From an uncultured Flavobacteriales bacterium (GTDB lineage Bacteria; Bacteroidota; Bacteroidia; Flavobacteriales_E; Vicingaceae): a stretch of 64,000 nucleotides of DNA. The position numbers and the translations under genes are program-made. The notes beneath the pieces were generated by a model. The model was not told the origin of the DNA. It ran no database searches and saw only the letters and a list, made by a program, of their open reading frames with translations. Every line of letters begins with the position of its first letter. The stretch's first letter is position 1. The stretch is from assembly GCA_905479325.1 (NCBI GenBank), contig CAJQLW010000005.1, positions 1-64,000 of the forward strand. Direction: 5' to 3'. Shown in pieces: positions 47,426 to 57,161 of this stretch.

Positions 47426-47712
47426 GTTGCAAAGTTACAAATTCCTATCCATGCTATTCAACAATCAAACTTCATAAAACATAGATCAGATAATTCAGTT
47501 TATCCCACTTCTTTTCTTCAAAATCCATTTGCTAATCGATTTATTAGAAAAGGTCTTATCATTGTGAACCATTAAATGAACTTAACGGTAAATATAAATT
47601 GTGATTATTTCGTATTTGTTACTAAGATTTCAAATGAAAAGAACACGAATTTTTGAGATTTAATTACCTTTATCTCTTAAGAAAAAATAGATCACTCATT
47701 TACAGTATAAAA

Positions 47713-48636
47713 ATGATAAAAATAAGCTCAATTAACTTACGACAAATCTCAAAACAAGCAGGTACAATCGCGTTAGCTGCTTTCTTTTTTGTGTCTTGTG
47801 CGGAAGAAACAAAAAGAAATAATACAACTGATGAGGAAAAGTCTGAAAAAAAAGAAGAGAAAAAGGATGCCAATCTTCTGAAGATCGGCGGAAAAGTATT
47901 TAGTATTCCTTCTCCAATCCAAACTGCCTTTTTACTGAAAAGTTCAGGAGCAGCCTATTCTTCCGAAATGTTAAGTCCAACTAGTAATGCTTCAAACCTT
48001 TCAACGACGGCAAAAAAAGCTTTAAATCTGGGAGTTTACGGAGCAGATATGGGCTATGCCACTATTTACGATCAAACACAAGATGCCATTTCTTACATGG
48101 CCATTACAAAGAGATTATCTTCTGAGCTAGGTATGACTAACATTTTTGATCAGAATATGCTAAAACGATTTGAGTCTAACTTAGGAAACCAAGATTCGCT
48201 TTTAGCGCTTGTTTCAGATGCCTTCAAATCAGCGGATAGTTATTTAAAAACAAACGAGCAAAATGACTTAAGCGTCTTAATTTTAGCAGGAGGATGGATT
48301 GAAACATTACATTTTGCCACAAACATTGTAAAGTCGAAAGATGACCAAAACATCAAAAATAGAATTGGTGAGCAAAAAATGACAGTAAAGAATTTAGTTA
48401 ATCTTATGCTACCTTATCAAGATAATAAGGCGGTAGCCGATGTAATTAATCAGTTGAATGAATTGAAAGATATTTACAATGGCATTGAATTTAATTACAC
48501 CTATAAGACAGCTTCTACTGATGAAGAAAATAAAACAACAACAATTAATAGTACTTCTACTGTTGATATGAGTCCAGAGTTATTGGCGGAAATTTCAGCA
48601 AGAGTTGAAGCAATTAGATCAAGTATTTTAAATTAG
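47713..48636 (+). CDS. Uncharacterised lipoprotein, module copy B
   Basis: The 307-residue protein starts at ATG 47713 with a lipoprotein signal ending AFFFVSC; an earlier TTG in frame adds 20 residues without purpose. A Lys/Glu-rich linker is followed by the helical domain shared with the lipoprotein at 18255-19121 (PSPIQTAFLLKSSGAAY, LGVYGADMGYA, NQDSLLALV, GGWIETLHFATN). No known catalytic motif. The gap upstream (47426-47712) contains no gene or clear promoter. The small secreted partner follows after seven bases. Confidence 0.78.
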   Translation: MIKISSINLRQISKQAGTIALAAFFFVSCAEETKRNNTTDEEKSEKKEEKKDANLLKIGGKVFSIPSPIQTAFLLKSSGAAYSSEMLSPTSNASNLSTTAKKALNLGVYGADMGYATIYDQTQDAISYMAITKRLSSELGMTNIFDQNMLKRFESNLGNQDSLLALVSDAFKSADSYLKTNEQNDLSVLILAGGWIETLHFATNIVKSKDDQNIKNRIGEQKMTVKNLVNLMLPYQDNKAVADVINQLNELKDIYNGIEFNYTYKTASTDEENKTTTINSTSTVDMSPELLAEISARVEAIRSSILN

Positions 48637-48643
48637 CCCATCG

Positions 48644-49069
48644 ATGAAAAAAATCATTTTTAAATTTTCCTTTTTAGTAGCGTTTTTCATAGCATTCGCA
48701 TCACAAGTAAATGCTCAATGTGACACCATAGCTACTATTTGTAATCAGAACTTTACCAAAGAGTATCTATCCGATGGTCAAGAATATAGAGCACTTTTAT
48801 TTGATGATCAAACTGCAGAGTTTCATTTGACATTGTACGGACAAAGTACCTACAGGTTTGCAGCGTGCAGTGGTTTAACTGCAGGTAACTTAATTTTCAG
48901 AATGTACGACGAAGAACGCAACGAAATTTTCAGTAATGCTGATCACGCGATTAGTCCATATTGGGATTTTAAAGTAATTTCTACGTTGGACGTTATAATT
49001 GAAGGAAATTTAAATTTAGACGAGGTTGAATCTGGTTGTGCAGTGCTGCTCGTAGGATTTAAACCATAA
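48644..49069 (+). CDS. Small secreted protein, module copy B
   Basis: This 141-residue protein has a signal peptide (FSFLVAFFIAFASQVNAQ) and a beta-rich mature domain homologous to the product at 17732-18220. Shared features are a Cys just after cleavage (QCDT), the strand pair with LTLYGQSTYRFAACSGL and LIFRMYDEERN, and the terminal GCAVLLVGF. Two extra cysteines could form disulphides. It is seven bases after the module lipoprotein and ends at a strong terminator. Confidence 0.75.
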   Translation: MKKIIFKFSFLVAFFIAFASQVNAQCDTIATICNQNFTKEYLSDGQEYRALLFDDQTAEFHLTLYGQSTYRFAACSGLTAGNLIFRMYDEERNEIFSNADHAISPYWDFKVISTLDVIIEGNLNLDEVESGCAVLLVGFKP

Positions 49070-49088
49070 ACATAAAAAATAGAATAAC

Positions 49089-49124
49089 AAAAAAAGCAGG
49101 ATGGTTCACCATCCTGCTTTTTTT
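49089..49124 (+). terminator. Terminator after module B
   Basis: AAAAAAGCAGGATGG pairs with CCATCCTGCTTTTTT around a TTCA tetraloop, 20 bases after the stop. Confidence 0.93.
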
Positions 49125-49169
49125 GTTATTTTCATGCTTCAAAATTAAGACACTAGCTTACCTCATACA

Positions 49170-52100
49170 ATGAGTGAAAAAATACTAAAGGCCCTGATGC
49201 AACTGTTTGCTATAGTTGCAAACGTAGGACGTGATGATTCAAACACTAAAGACTTTGTATCCCAATTTCTTAACGAACAATTAAACAAGGAATTAGTAAA
49301 CGAATATCTACTCGTTTACGACCGATATTACAACGAACAAAATAAAAAGCGTGAAGGTGCTAAAGCCCGTAAAAGAACCTCACTTAACTCGGTAAAAATT
49401 CTTAAAATCTGTGCCGAAATAAACAAAGAACTTACTCAAAAGCAAAAGGTTTACGTTTTAGTGCAATTATTGGAGTTCATTTTTATGAACAACAATGACA
49501 CGGAGCAAGCAATTGAATTTGTTGAAACCGTTGCGGAATCATTCAACATCAATTCTGAAGAATACAAACTGACAAAAGATTTTATCAGTGCCTCAAAAGA
49601 AGAACTTCCAAAAACAGAAAATATTCTTCTCATTAACAATCACGAGAAAAGAGAAGGTGATCATAAACACATAAAAGCAGATGGCATAGACGGACAGGTT
49701 CGTGTTTTAAGCATTGAAAGCGTGAACATGTTTTTCTTAAAGTATTTTGGAAAGACTGAATTACAACTCAACAGCCAGCTGATAAAACCAGTTAAAGCTT
49801 ATGTTTTAACGCAAGGGTCGTCTCTTAGAGGATCGAAAGTTTCCCCTATTTATTACAGTGATATCATCACTAGCTTTTTAAGCGATTTAGATATTGAGAA
49901 GACAACTTTTAGCGTTGAAAAGATTACATACAAGTTTAAAAATGGGAATATTGGTTTACATCCAATGAATTATGAAGAAGAATCTGGAAACCTTATTGGC
50001 ATTATGGGAGCCAGTGGAGCTGGAAAATCGACCTTACTAAATGTATTAAACGGCAATTACAAACCATCAACAGGTGCAGTTAAAATCAATGGTTTCGATA
50101 TTCATGACCCAGAAAATAAAGACAAAATTGAAGGTGTAATCGGCTATGTTTCTCAAGATGATTTGTTAATTGAAGAATTAACTGTTTTTCAAAATATATT
50201 TTACAATGCAAAACTCTGCTTCGGTAACTTATCCGATCGGCAAATTGTAAAACTGACATTCAAGGTATTAAATAGTTTAGGTTTATGGGAAACCCGTAAC
50301 CTAAAAGTTGGCAGCCCACTTGAAAAAACCATTAGCGGTGGACAACGAAAAAGAGTAAATATTGCTTTAGAATTAATTCGAGAGCCATCCATCATGTTTG
50401 TTGATGAACCTACATCTGGCCTTTCTTCAAGAGATTCTGAAAACATTATGGACTTGTTGAAGGAATTGACCTTAAGAGGAAAGTTGATTTTTGTTGTAAT
50501 TCATCAACCATCATCAGACATATTTAAAATGTTTGATAAACTCATTATTTTAGATACAGGTGGTTATTTAATATATAATGGTAACCCAGTTGATGGTATT
50601 GTCTACTTCAAAGAGCAAATGAGTCAGGCTAACGCCGCTGAAAGTGAATGTTACAATTGCGGTAATGTAACACCTGAGCAAATTTTTAACATCATAGAAT
50701 CTAAAATTTTAGATGAATATGGTAACCAAACAGACAAGCGAAGAGTGCCACCAAAAGAATGGTACAAAGCGTATAAAGAAAACCTGAAAGTCAATCAACT
50801 TGAAAATAAGACAGTGGTAACCGATCCACCTCGGAAAAGCTTACAAATTCCGAATGCATTCAAACAATTTAAAGTGTTCATTATTAGAGATGTACTTTCA
50901 AAACTAACTAACAAACAATATTTATTAATTAACTTTTTAGAAGCTCCTGTTCTTGCATTTATCCTCGCATTCATTATTCGCTATTCAAATACAGACCAAG
51001 CAGACAGTACTGGATATATATTTAGATTGAATGAAAATTTTACAGCCTATATCTTCATTAGTGTAATTGTAGCTCTTTTCTTAGGACTTACAGTTGCGGC
51101 AGAAGAAATTATTAGGGATAGAAAAATTCTAAAGAGGGAGAAGTTTTTGAACCTAAGTAAAGGCAGTTATCTTTTCTCTAAAATATTCATCATGTTTGCC
51201 GTTTCTGCAGTACAAATTATGTCGTTTGTTTTGGTAGGAAATTCTATTTTAGGTATTCATGGAATGTTCTTAGAATATTGGATCATTCTTTTCTCTGCTG
51301 CTTGTTTCGCTAATATGTTGGGACTTAACATCTCCTCTACTTTTGACTCTGCGGTAACTATTTACATATTAATTCCATTTTTAGTTATTCCTCAACTAAT
51401 GTTAAGTGGCGTAATTGTGAAATTTGAAAAGCTGAACCCAACCATTACGATTCAAGATAAAGTGCCATTTGCCGGTGAAATAATGGTTTCAAAATGGTCG
51501 TTTGAAGCACTTGCCGTAAAGCAATTTAAAGACAATAAGTTCAATAAAAATTTCTTTTACATTGACAAAGACATTAAAACGGCAAGTTATCGTAAAAATT
51601 TCTGGTTAAGCCGTTTAAAGGATAGATTAAATTTTATTCTGCGGGAATATAACAACGAAGCAGAAAAAGAAAATATTACCAATGGAGTAAAACTTCTTTA
51701 CAATGAAATTGCAAAAGAAAATGCTAGAAATAGTGTATTTCAATTCGAAAAACTAGAAAGTTTAAATGCCGAAAAACCTTCTAAAGAAGTTCTTTCTGAA
51801 GTATCTGACTACTTCTCAGATTTGAATCAATACTACATTAAAACATACAACGCCTTTAACGATGAAAAAGATCAACTCTTAATTGAGATGAACAATACAC
51901 CTGAGAAAAAGGCGGAATTTAATGAGTTAAAAGATGATTACTCCAATGAATCGTTAGAAGCTCTAATGACTAACAAAAATGATTTGAATAAAATTATTGA
52001 ATGGGAAAATGAGTTAATTCAACGAGCTGATCCAGTATACAAAGACCCTGAAGGCTTTCGTTCACACTTTTTAGCATCTTCTAAAAAACTTTTTGGAAGT

Positions 52101-52235
52101 TACATCACTACCTTCTCGGCAAACTTAATAGTTATTTGGTGCTTCAGTATTTTCTTAGCCATTACCTTATATTATGATGCCCTGAGAAAGCTACTTGATA
52201 CTGTTGGAAAACTTTTTAAGAAAAAGAAATATTAA
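49170..52235 (+). CDS. ABCG-type transporter with N-terminal TerB-like domain
   Basis: This 1021-residue half-transporter has, in order: a helical TerB-like domain (1-145), a linker, an ATPase domain with Walker A GASGAGKST (about 281-289), signature SGGQRKR (about 389-395) and Walker B SIMFVDEPTSGL, then six membrane helices split by a large soluble insertion (about 780-960, helical, highly charged). A CYNC pair follows the ATPase domain. ABC-first order is that of ABCG exporters. It presumably dimerises; the cargo is unknown. The insertion and the TerB-like part are the unusual features. Confidence 0.85.
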   Translation: MSEKILKALMQLFAIVANVGRDDSNTKDFVSQFLNEQLNKELVNEYLLVYDRYYNEQNKKREGAKARKRTSLNSVKILKICAEINKELTQKQKVYVLVQLLEFIFMNNNDTEQAIEFVETVAESFNINSEEYKLTKDFISASKEELPKTENILLINNHEKREGDHKHIKADGIDGQVRVLSIESVNMFFLKYFGKTELQLNSQLIKPVKAYVLTQGSSLRGSKVSPIYYSDIITSFLSDLDIEKTTFSVEKITYKFKNGNIGLHPMNYEEESGNLIGIMGASGAGKSTLLNVLNGNYKPSTGAVKINGFDIHDPENKDKIEGVIGYVSQDDLLIEELTVFQNIFYNAKLCFGNLSDRQIVKLTFKVLNSLGLWETRNLKVGSPLEKTISGGQRKRVNIALELIREPSIMFVDEPTSGLSSRDSENIMDLLKELTLRGKLIFVVIHQPSSDIFKMFDKLIILDTGGYLIYNGNPVDGIVYFKEQMSQANAAESECYNCGNVTPEQIFNIIESKILDEYGNQTDKRRVPPKEWYKAYKENLKVNQLENKTVVTDPPRKSLQIPNAFKQFKVFIIRDVLSKLTNKQYLLINFLEAPVLAFILAFIIRYSNTDQADSTGYIFRLNENFTAYIFISVIVALFLGLTVAAEEIIRDRKILKREKFLNLSKGSYLFSKIFIMFAVSAVQIMSFVLVGNSILGIHGMFLEYWIILFSAACFANMLGLNISSTFDSAVTIYILIPFLVIPQLMLSGVIVKFEKLNPTITIQDKVPFAGEIMVSKWSFEALAVKQFKDNKFNKNFFYIDKDIKTASYRKNFWLSRLKDRLNFILREYNNEAEKENITNGVKLLYNEIAKENARNSVFQFEKLESLNAEKPSKEVLSEVSDYFSDLNQYYIKTYNAFNDEKDQLLIEMNNTPEKKAEFNELKDDYSNESLEALMTNKNDLNKIIEWENELIQRADPVYKDPEGFRSHFLASSKKLFGSYITTFSANLIVIWCFSIFLAITLYYDALRKLLDTVGKLFKKKKY

Positions 52236-52327
52236 AAAACTAAACCAGTACAATAAATAATATTCTACTTCCTACCTACGCTCTGAGTTGTTATTAGTTA
52301 TTAATGTTAATTTACTAAATCTTAATT

Positions 52328-52606
52328 ATGACAAGAGCAGAACAGCCGCGTTTTTGTAAAGTTTGTACAAAACACAAATTTGATTTACAACAAGGAAATA
52401 TTTGTAGCTTAACTGGTAAACAAGCTGATTTTGAGGATAGCTGTGATTGGTTTGAAGAAGATTCTAAGTCATTAGAAAGTAATGATCTTTCAGAATTTGA
52501 AACATCAAACCGATTATTTGATGCCTCTAGGGGCAAGCTGTGGTGCTCACGGCTAATTATGCGTTTGATTCGATCTTTAATTAATAGCATTAATTTTAAG
52601 GCATGA
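52328..52606 (+). CDS. Small four-cysteine (zinc-ribbon-like) protein
   Basis: The 92-residue protein has Cys10, Cys13, Cys26 and Cys39 in FCKVCTKHKFDLQQGNICSL...SCDW, the spacing of a small zinc-binding domain that I have seen at the N-terminus of membrane proteins in Bacteroidota. The middle is acidic and the C-terminus is basic and amphipathic (SRLIMRLIRSLINSINF). It overlaps the anion transporter start by four bases (ATGA), so the two are translationally coupled and it may act as its accessory. Confidence 0.65.
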   Translation: MTRAEQPRFCKVCTKHKFDLQQGNICSLTGKQADFEDSCDWFEEDSKSLESNDLSEFETSNRLFDASRGKLWCSRLIMRLIRSLINSINFKA

Positions 52607-54003
52607 TCTCAAAGAAAAATATAGGCTTACTGTTAGGTCCGCTTTGTTTTTTACTCATTCACTTCTTCGTTCATCCTGAAGGACTTTCTGAACAAGGAAA
52701 AAGCGTTTTAGGAGTTACCACTTGGATTGCTATTTGGTGGATTACAGAAGCGCTCCCAATAGAAGTAACAGCTTTGCTTCCGATTATTTTGTTTCCACTC
52801 ACAGGAGGTCTGGGCTTAAAAGAAACCGGAGCAGCTTATGGCCATAAATTCATTTTTTTATTTGTAGGTGGGTTTATTTTGGCTATTGCTATTGAAAAGT
52901 GGCAATTACACAAGCGAATTGCTTTGTACATTATAAAAGTTATTGGCACTAGCCTGATAAACATAATGCTTGGATTTATGCTAAGTACCGCCTTGCTTTC
53001 TATGTGGATTTCTAACACTGCAACAACTGTAATGATGCTGCCTATTGGGATGGCAGTTATCGCTCAGCTAAACCATGGTGATACGTTAAAAAAAGACACA
53101 CCTTTTGGAAAAGCACTAATGTTATCAATTGCTTATAGCGCATCTATTGGAGGAATGGCTACCTTAATTGGAACACCGCCCAACTTAATTTTTGCAGGTG
53201 TAATTCAAGAATTATACGGCATAGAAATTTCATTTTTTCAATGGTTTAAATTTGGTTTGCCAATTACCATTATTCTATTAATAATTTGCTGGTTATACCT
53301 GGGAAAGGTTGCATTTAACTTAAAAGGAGAAGAATTTCCCGGCGGCAAAGAACTTATCAATAAACAATTGAACGAGTTAGGAAAGTTTAGCAGAGAAGAA
53401 AAAACCGTGCTTGTTGTTTTTCTTTTAACCGCCTTTGCATGGATCAGTCGTTCTTTTCTACTCAAGCAGTTTGTACTAGCAATTGACGATACCATCATTG
53501 CTTTAATTGCTGCGGTTGTCCTTTTTATACTTCCCTCTAGCAAAAAAGGGGAAAAACTTTTAACATGGCACGATGCAGTTCAGCTTCCTTGGGGAGTATT
53601 GTTACTCTTTGGTGGTGGAATAGCACTTGCAATTGGTTTTGAGACTAGCGGTTTAGCCGAGTGGGTAGGAAATCAATTGAACGTTTTACAAGGTACTTCT
53701 TTACTCATTATGGTTTTTCTTATTATCACAGCGGTGAACTTCCTCACAGAAATCACTTCCAACTTAGCCACAACAGCTATTTTGCTGCCAATATTGGCTG
53801 CCTTGGCAGTTGTTGTAGATATTCACCCGTTTTTGCTACTTGCTGCAGCTACAGTTGCTGCTTCTTGCGCGTTTATGCTGCCTGTTGCAACTGCGCCCAA
53901 TGCGCTAGTGTTTGGATCTGGTTATATTAAAATGTCTGATATGATTCGAACAGGAGTTTGGTTGAATGTAATCTCAATTGTAATTCTAACCTTTATCGTG
54001 TAA
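52603..54003 (+). CDS. DASS (SLC13) family anion:sodium symporter
   Basis: The 466-residue protein has about 12 hydrophobic segments, with the two SNT-type hairpins of this family: WISNTATTVMMLPIG and FLTEITSNLATTAILLPIL, and the signature LPVATAPNALVFGSG near the C-terminus. It would import dicarboxylates, phosphate or sulphate with sodium. The ATG lies inside the stop of the four-cysteine protein. Confidence 0.92.
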   Translation: MISKKNIGLLLGPLCFLLIHFFVHPEGLSEQGKSVLGVTTWIAIWWITEALPIEVTALLPIILFPLTGGLGLKETGAAYGHKFIFLFVGGFILAIAIEKWQLHKRIALYIIKVIGTSLINIMLGFMLSTALLSMWISNTATTVMMLPIGMAVIAQLNHGDTLKKDTPFGKALMLSIAYSASIGGMATLIGTPPNLIFAGVIQELYGIEISFFQWFKFGLPITIILLIICWLYLGKVAFNLKGEEFPGGKELINKQLNELGKFSREEKTVLVVFLLTAFAWISRSFLLKQFVLAIDDTIIALIAAVVLFILPSSKKGEKLLTWHDAVQLPWGVLLLFGGGIALAIGFETSGLAEWVGNQLNVLQGTSLLIMVFLIITAVNFLTEITSNLATTAILLPILAALAVVVDIHPFLLLAAATVAASCAFMLPVATAPNALVFGSGYIKMSDMIRTGVWLNVISIVILTFIV

Positions 54004-54084
54004 TTCCTTCTACCTGAAGTATGGGACTTTGAAGCAATCGGCTATCCATCATTCTAGACTTTCGCAACCAATTAAAGAGTTACT

Positions 54085-55899
54085 TTAATTCAACATTCTC
54101 CAGCTTAATCCAAGTTTAAGCACTCTCCCAGGTACCGGATAATCTTGAATTCTAAATGACTCCTCAGAGAAAGGTTTACCCGTAATATTTTCCATTTTTA
54201 CAAAAATTCTGGCCGCCTTGTGAATTCTTAAATTCACAAATAAATCAAGTTGAAAGATATTTCCCAACATTGGAGAGTTCTCATTTCGCAAGTAAAAATG
54301 AGCTAAACTTGGAGAATAGGCATAACCGTTGTATTCCCCGATATACGCTAAATCGGCACCCAACATCACGTTCAACGAATTTTTGAAAAAATCGTTTTGA
54401 TAATACAATGAATGAAAAGTTGTAAGAGTAGGCAAAGGAAGTACGGTAGTGTTTGAAATTGCTTGAAATTGAATGTTGTTGTTTAAAGCAAAATGTTTTA
54501 GAAATTTAAAATTCTTTCTAACATTAACTTGTATTACAGAAATGTCGTCACTCTCTTGTATCGCTAATTGATTGCTATCTAAATAAACTATATTATTCAG
54601 TACTCTATAGTTTACATCTAGCATGATCTGATGTTTCTCCTGAGTGACCTTTGCACCTACTTGTACTTCATTTGAAGTGTTGAAACTAAAATTGTAATAA
54701 TGGTGATTAGCCCTTTGATTCGCTAATAAATAGTCGGCTTGCTTCCTGCTAAGCCTTCCATAAAGTTTAGGTTGAAAAGACTTTATATCTTTAAAAGTTG
54801 CATTCAACTTCAGGTCTAATTCATCTTTGTGAAACCCTGATATTCCCTTTTCAAAATCCGCAGCAAATCGAATTCCTATTACATCCAAGTTAGCATTTGC
54901 AACAAGAAAATTAGAACTTGTCTCTTCGTTTATTAAATAGTTTTGGAACCATTGAAGTTGTTCATTTCGTGCGCCAACTTGAAACTGATCTTCATAAATA
55001 GAAGCTAAAACCTCGTTCGATATGGTTTGAGCAAAACTACTGTCATTGCTTTGCGCGCCATTAAATATGTTCACATCGAAAAAGTCAGGAGCATCAGTAA
55101 AGTTATCTGCATAATTACGATGCGCTTTTAACCAATTAAACTCATGAGAAACAGAAAACAATGGTTCTTTTGTTGAGTCTCGGTATGCGAAATCATAACT
55201 TGATTTCGCGCCCCAATTTTGGGTCCTCGACTGATTCTGTGCAGTTCTAAGATTTATATCTAATAGAATAGTGTTGTTTGTATTCGATTCGTTATCGGAA
55301 ATAATAACTCCACCATTTTCTTGATTTTCCAAAGTATTGATAAGGTAAAACAAATCTGCGTGAAACCGCTGATCTCTACTTTTAAAATTAACTGTAGCAT
55401 TGAATTGAGTATGAGTTGCAAGCTGTCTAATATAAAACCCTTCCGAATTGATTCTGCGATAATTGAAAGCCAAATTCATTCCTTCGCCCAGGTTTTGAGT
55501 ATGAAAAATTTCAAACTGCTGCTCACTTTTTGAACCGTTGTAATAATTTAATTGAGTAAATGGCTTAGAGGCGTTGTAAAATCGAAGTGAATCTTTTGTA
55601 AAAAGTAATGGCTGAAAACCTCCCAGTAAATTCGCAGAATTCCAATCTTGGGTGTTGTAATTGTACGAATGGCTTGGTAGTCCATTATTTCCAGATCGTG
55701 AAAAGGGTGAAATATCATTTGACAATGGTCGGTACCTTCTAAATGTCATAACATCAAAATAAGGTTCATTCCTTACCAATTGATGATGACCTATATTTCT
55801 GTATGTCAATTGCAAAGTGTCATCTGCTAAGGCTTTGTGCTGAGCCCAAACTGCACCAAAAGAAAACAAAATAAGAAACAAAAGTCCCGTGTACTTCAT
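54085..55899 (-). CDS. Putative outer-membrane porin of Bacteroidota
   Basis: The 604-residue protein begins with a signal peptide (MKYTGLLFLILFSFGAVWAQ); a Met 15 codons upstream is rejected. The mature part is rich in alternating strands with aromatic ends (LNYYNGSKSEQQFEIFHTQN, NLAFNYRRINSEGFYIRQ) and ends with the outer-membrane-type strand VLKLGLSWRMLN. This corresponds to the putative porin family (Porin_10) of Bacteroidota, which forms a large beta-barrel. It stands alone. Confidence 0.82.
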   Translation of the reverse strand: MKYTGLLFLILFSFGAVWAQHKALADDTLQLTYRNIGHHQLVRNEPYFDVMTFRRYRPLSNDISPFSRSGNNGLPSHSYNYNTQDWNSANLLGGFQPLLFTKDSLRFYNASKPFTQLNYYNGSKSEQQFEIFHTQNLGEGMNLAFNYRRINSEGFYIRQLATHTQFNATVNFKSRDQRFHADLFYLINTLENQENGGVIISDNESNTNNTILLDINLRTAQNQSRTQNWGAKSSYDFAYRDSTKEPLFSVSHEFNWLKAHRNYADNFTDAPDFFDVNIFNGAQSNDSSFAQTISNEVLASIYEDQFQVGARNEQLQWFQNYLINEETSSNFLVANANLDVIGIRFAADFEKGISGFHKDELDLKLNATFKDIKSFQPKLYGRLSRKQADYLLANQRANHHYYNFSFNTSNEVQVGAKVTQEKHQIMLDVNYRVLNNIVYLDSNQLAIQESDDISVIQVNVRKNFKFLKHFALNNNIQFQAISNTTVLPLPTLTTFHSLYYQNDFFKNSLNVMLGADLAYIGEYNGYAYSPSLAHFYLRNENSPMLGNIFQLDLFVNLRIHKAARIFVKMENITGKPFSEESFRIQDYPVPGRVLKLGLSWRMLN

Positions 55900-56014
55900 T
55901 GCGACAAAGATAGCGTTATGAATGAAATATTGACTCCTCGGCAAACTGTTTCGCCTAAATTTAGTTTAACAAAAATTCACCTTAGTAATAGAAAAAAAAT
56001 AAGAACTTTAAATT

Positions 56015-56551
56015 ATGAATAAAGTAGTACCCTTGCTGTTTTGTTTGCTAGTAAGTATCGGTAGTTCCGCACAAGATGATAAAATTGAATGGTTGAGTTT
56101 TGAAGAAGCCATTCAACGAAATGAAACAGAACCCAAAAAATTTATAGTAGATGTTTATACCAACTGGTGCGGCTGGTGCAAAAAAATGGATGCAAATACA
56201 TTTACCAATCCAGTTATTATAAAATACATTCGCGAAAATTACTGGGCTGTAAAACTTAACGCAGAACGAAAGGACACTGTAATATTAGGCCAACAAATGT
56301 TTGTCAACGAGAACTTAACACAAAGAAGAGGTCCTCACCAACTCGCAGTAGCGCTATTAAATGGTAAAATGACGTATCCTTCTATTGTTTATTTAGATGA
56401 AAATGTTGAGCTCATGCATCCTGCCATTTCAGGTTATCAAGACCCGCTGAGCTTAGAACAAATCATTAAATACTTTGGAGAAGGAGCGTATCAATCAACC
56501 CCTTGGGACAAATATGTTTCTGATTTTCAAAGTGAAATAAGCTCAAATTAG
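56015..56551 (+). CDS. Exported thioredoxin-like protein
   Basis: This 178-residue protein has a signal peptide (VVPLLFCLLVSIGSSAQ) and a thioredoxin fold with active site TNWCGWCKKMD (about residues 48-58). The cis-Pro region reads MTYPSIVYLD. It resembles periplasmic DsbD-gamma/DUF255-like thioredoxins that keep partner thiols reduced. It is monocistronic and divergent from the porin gene. Confidence 0.87.
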   Translation: MNKVVPLLFCLLVSIGSSAQDDKIEWLSFEEAIQRNETEPKKFIVDVYTNWCGWCKKMDANTFTNPVIIKYIRENYWAVKLNAERKDTVILGQQMFVNENLTQRRGPHQLAVALLNGKMTYPSIVYLDENVELMHPAISGYQDPLSLEQIIKYFGEGAYQSTPWDKYVSDFQSEISSN

Positions 56552-56657
56552 TATTACTTTATATATAGTAAGCCACAGAATTAAAAGGATATTTTATTTG
56601 AAATTCAAATATTTATAAAATATTTCCTTTCTTTGTTTAGAACTAAACTATTTTATC

Positions 56658-56906
56658 ATGAACATTTACGTTGGAAATATTTCGTACAAATCAACTGAAG
56701 ACGACTTAGGAAATTTATTTGCTGAATTTGGTGATGTTACATCAGTGAAAATTATTCAAGACAAATTTACTGGTCGTTCTAAAGGTTTTGGTTTCGTTGA
56801 AATGAGCGACGAAGCCGGAACTAAAGCTGTTGAAGCATTAGACGGATTTGACCATTTGGGCCGAAACTTAAGAGTAAGTCCTGCTAACCCAAGAGAAGAA
56901 AAGTAG
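56658..56906 (+). CDS. RNA-recognition-motif protein
   Basis: This 82-residue single RRM has RNP2 IYVGNI at residues 2-7 and RNP1 KGFGFVEM at about 43-50. Stand-alone RRM proteins are abundant in Bacteroidota and are thought to act as global RNA binders or chaperones. A TTTCTTTG box lies 22 bases before the ATG, and a terminator follows. Confidence 0.92.
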   Translation: MNIYVGNISYKSTEDDLGNLFAEFGDVTSVKIIQDKFTGRSKGFGFVEMSDEAGTKAVEALDGFDHLGRNLRVSPANPREEK

Positions 56907-56928
56907 TAGAATATCTTTCTTAACAATT

Positions 56929-56963
56929 AAAATCTCAAATTACAACATTTGAGATTTTTTTTT
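56929..56963 (+). terminator. Hairpin terminator shared by convergent genes
   Basis: AAAATCTCAAAT (56929-56940) pairs with ATTTGAGATTTT (56947-56958), followed by T residues. It serves the RRM gene and overlaps the last codons of the glutaredoxin gene on the other strand. Confidence 0.82.
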
Positions 56964-57161
56964 GAAGTATTCTTCTATATCAGTTCCATACCCTAATAAA
57001 ATATCAGCTTCAAAAAGGGCTGGGAAAGCAAAAATTTGCACAGGCGGCCTTTCTGTAGAATGGTCTACATTCACCTTTTTGTATTCAATATTGTGTTTTG
57101 ACAAATATTTTTCTACGTGGGCACATTGAGTGCAATTATCACCTGTGAATAATGTATACAT
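56940..57161 (-). CDS. Glutaredoxin-family protein
   Basis: The 73-residue protein has active site CTQC (residues 10-13), the strand IEYKKVNVD and a Pro-containing FAFPALFE block where the cis-Pro is expected. It overlaps the stop of the Crp/Fnr-type gene by one base (TAATG), so the two are translationally coupled. The redox partner may be the regulator system itself, which is inference. Confidence 0.8.
   Translation of the reverse strand: MYTLFTGDNCTQCAHVEKYLSKHNIEYKKVNVDHSTERPPVQIFAFPALFEADILLGYGTDIEEYFKKKSQML

Noticed and set aside
47426-47712. A gene or regulatory RNA in the 287-base gap before module B
   Set aside because: Only short frames and AT-rich sequence; TATTTGTT and TACCTTTA boxes are present but lack a correctly spaced -33 element.
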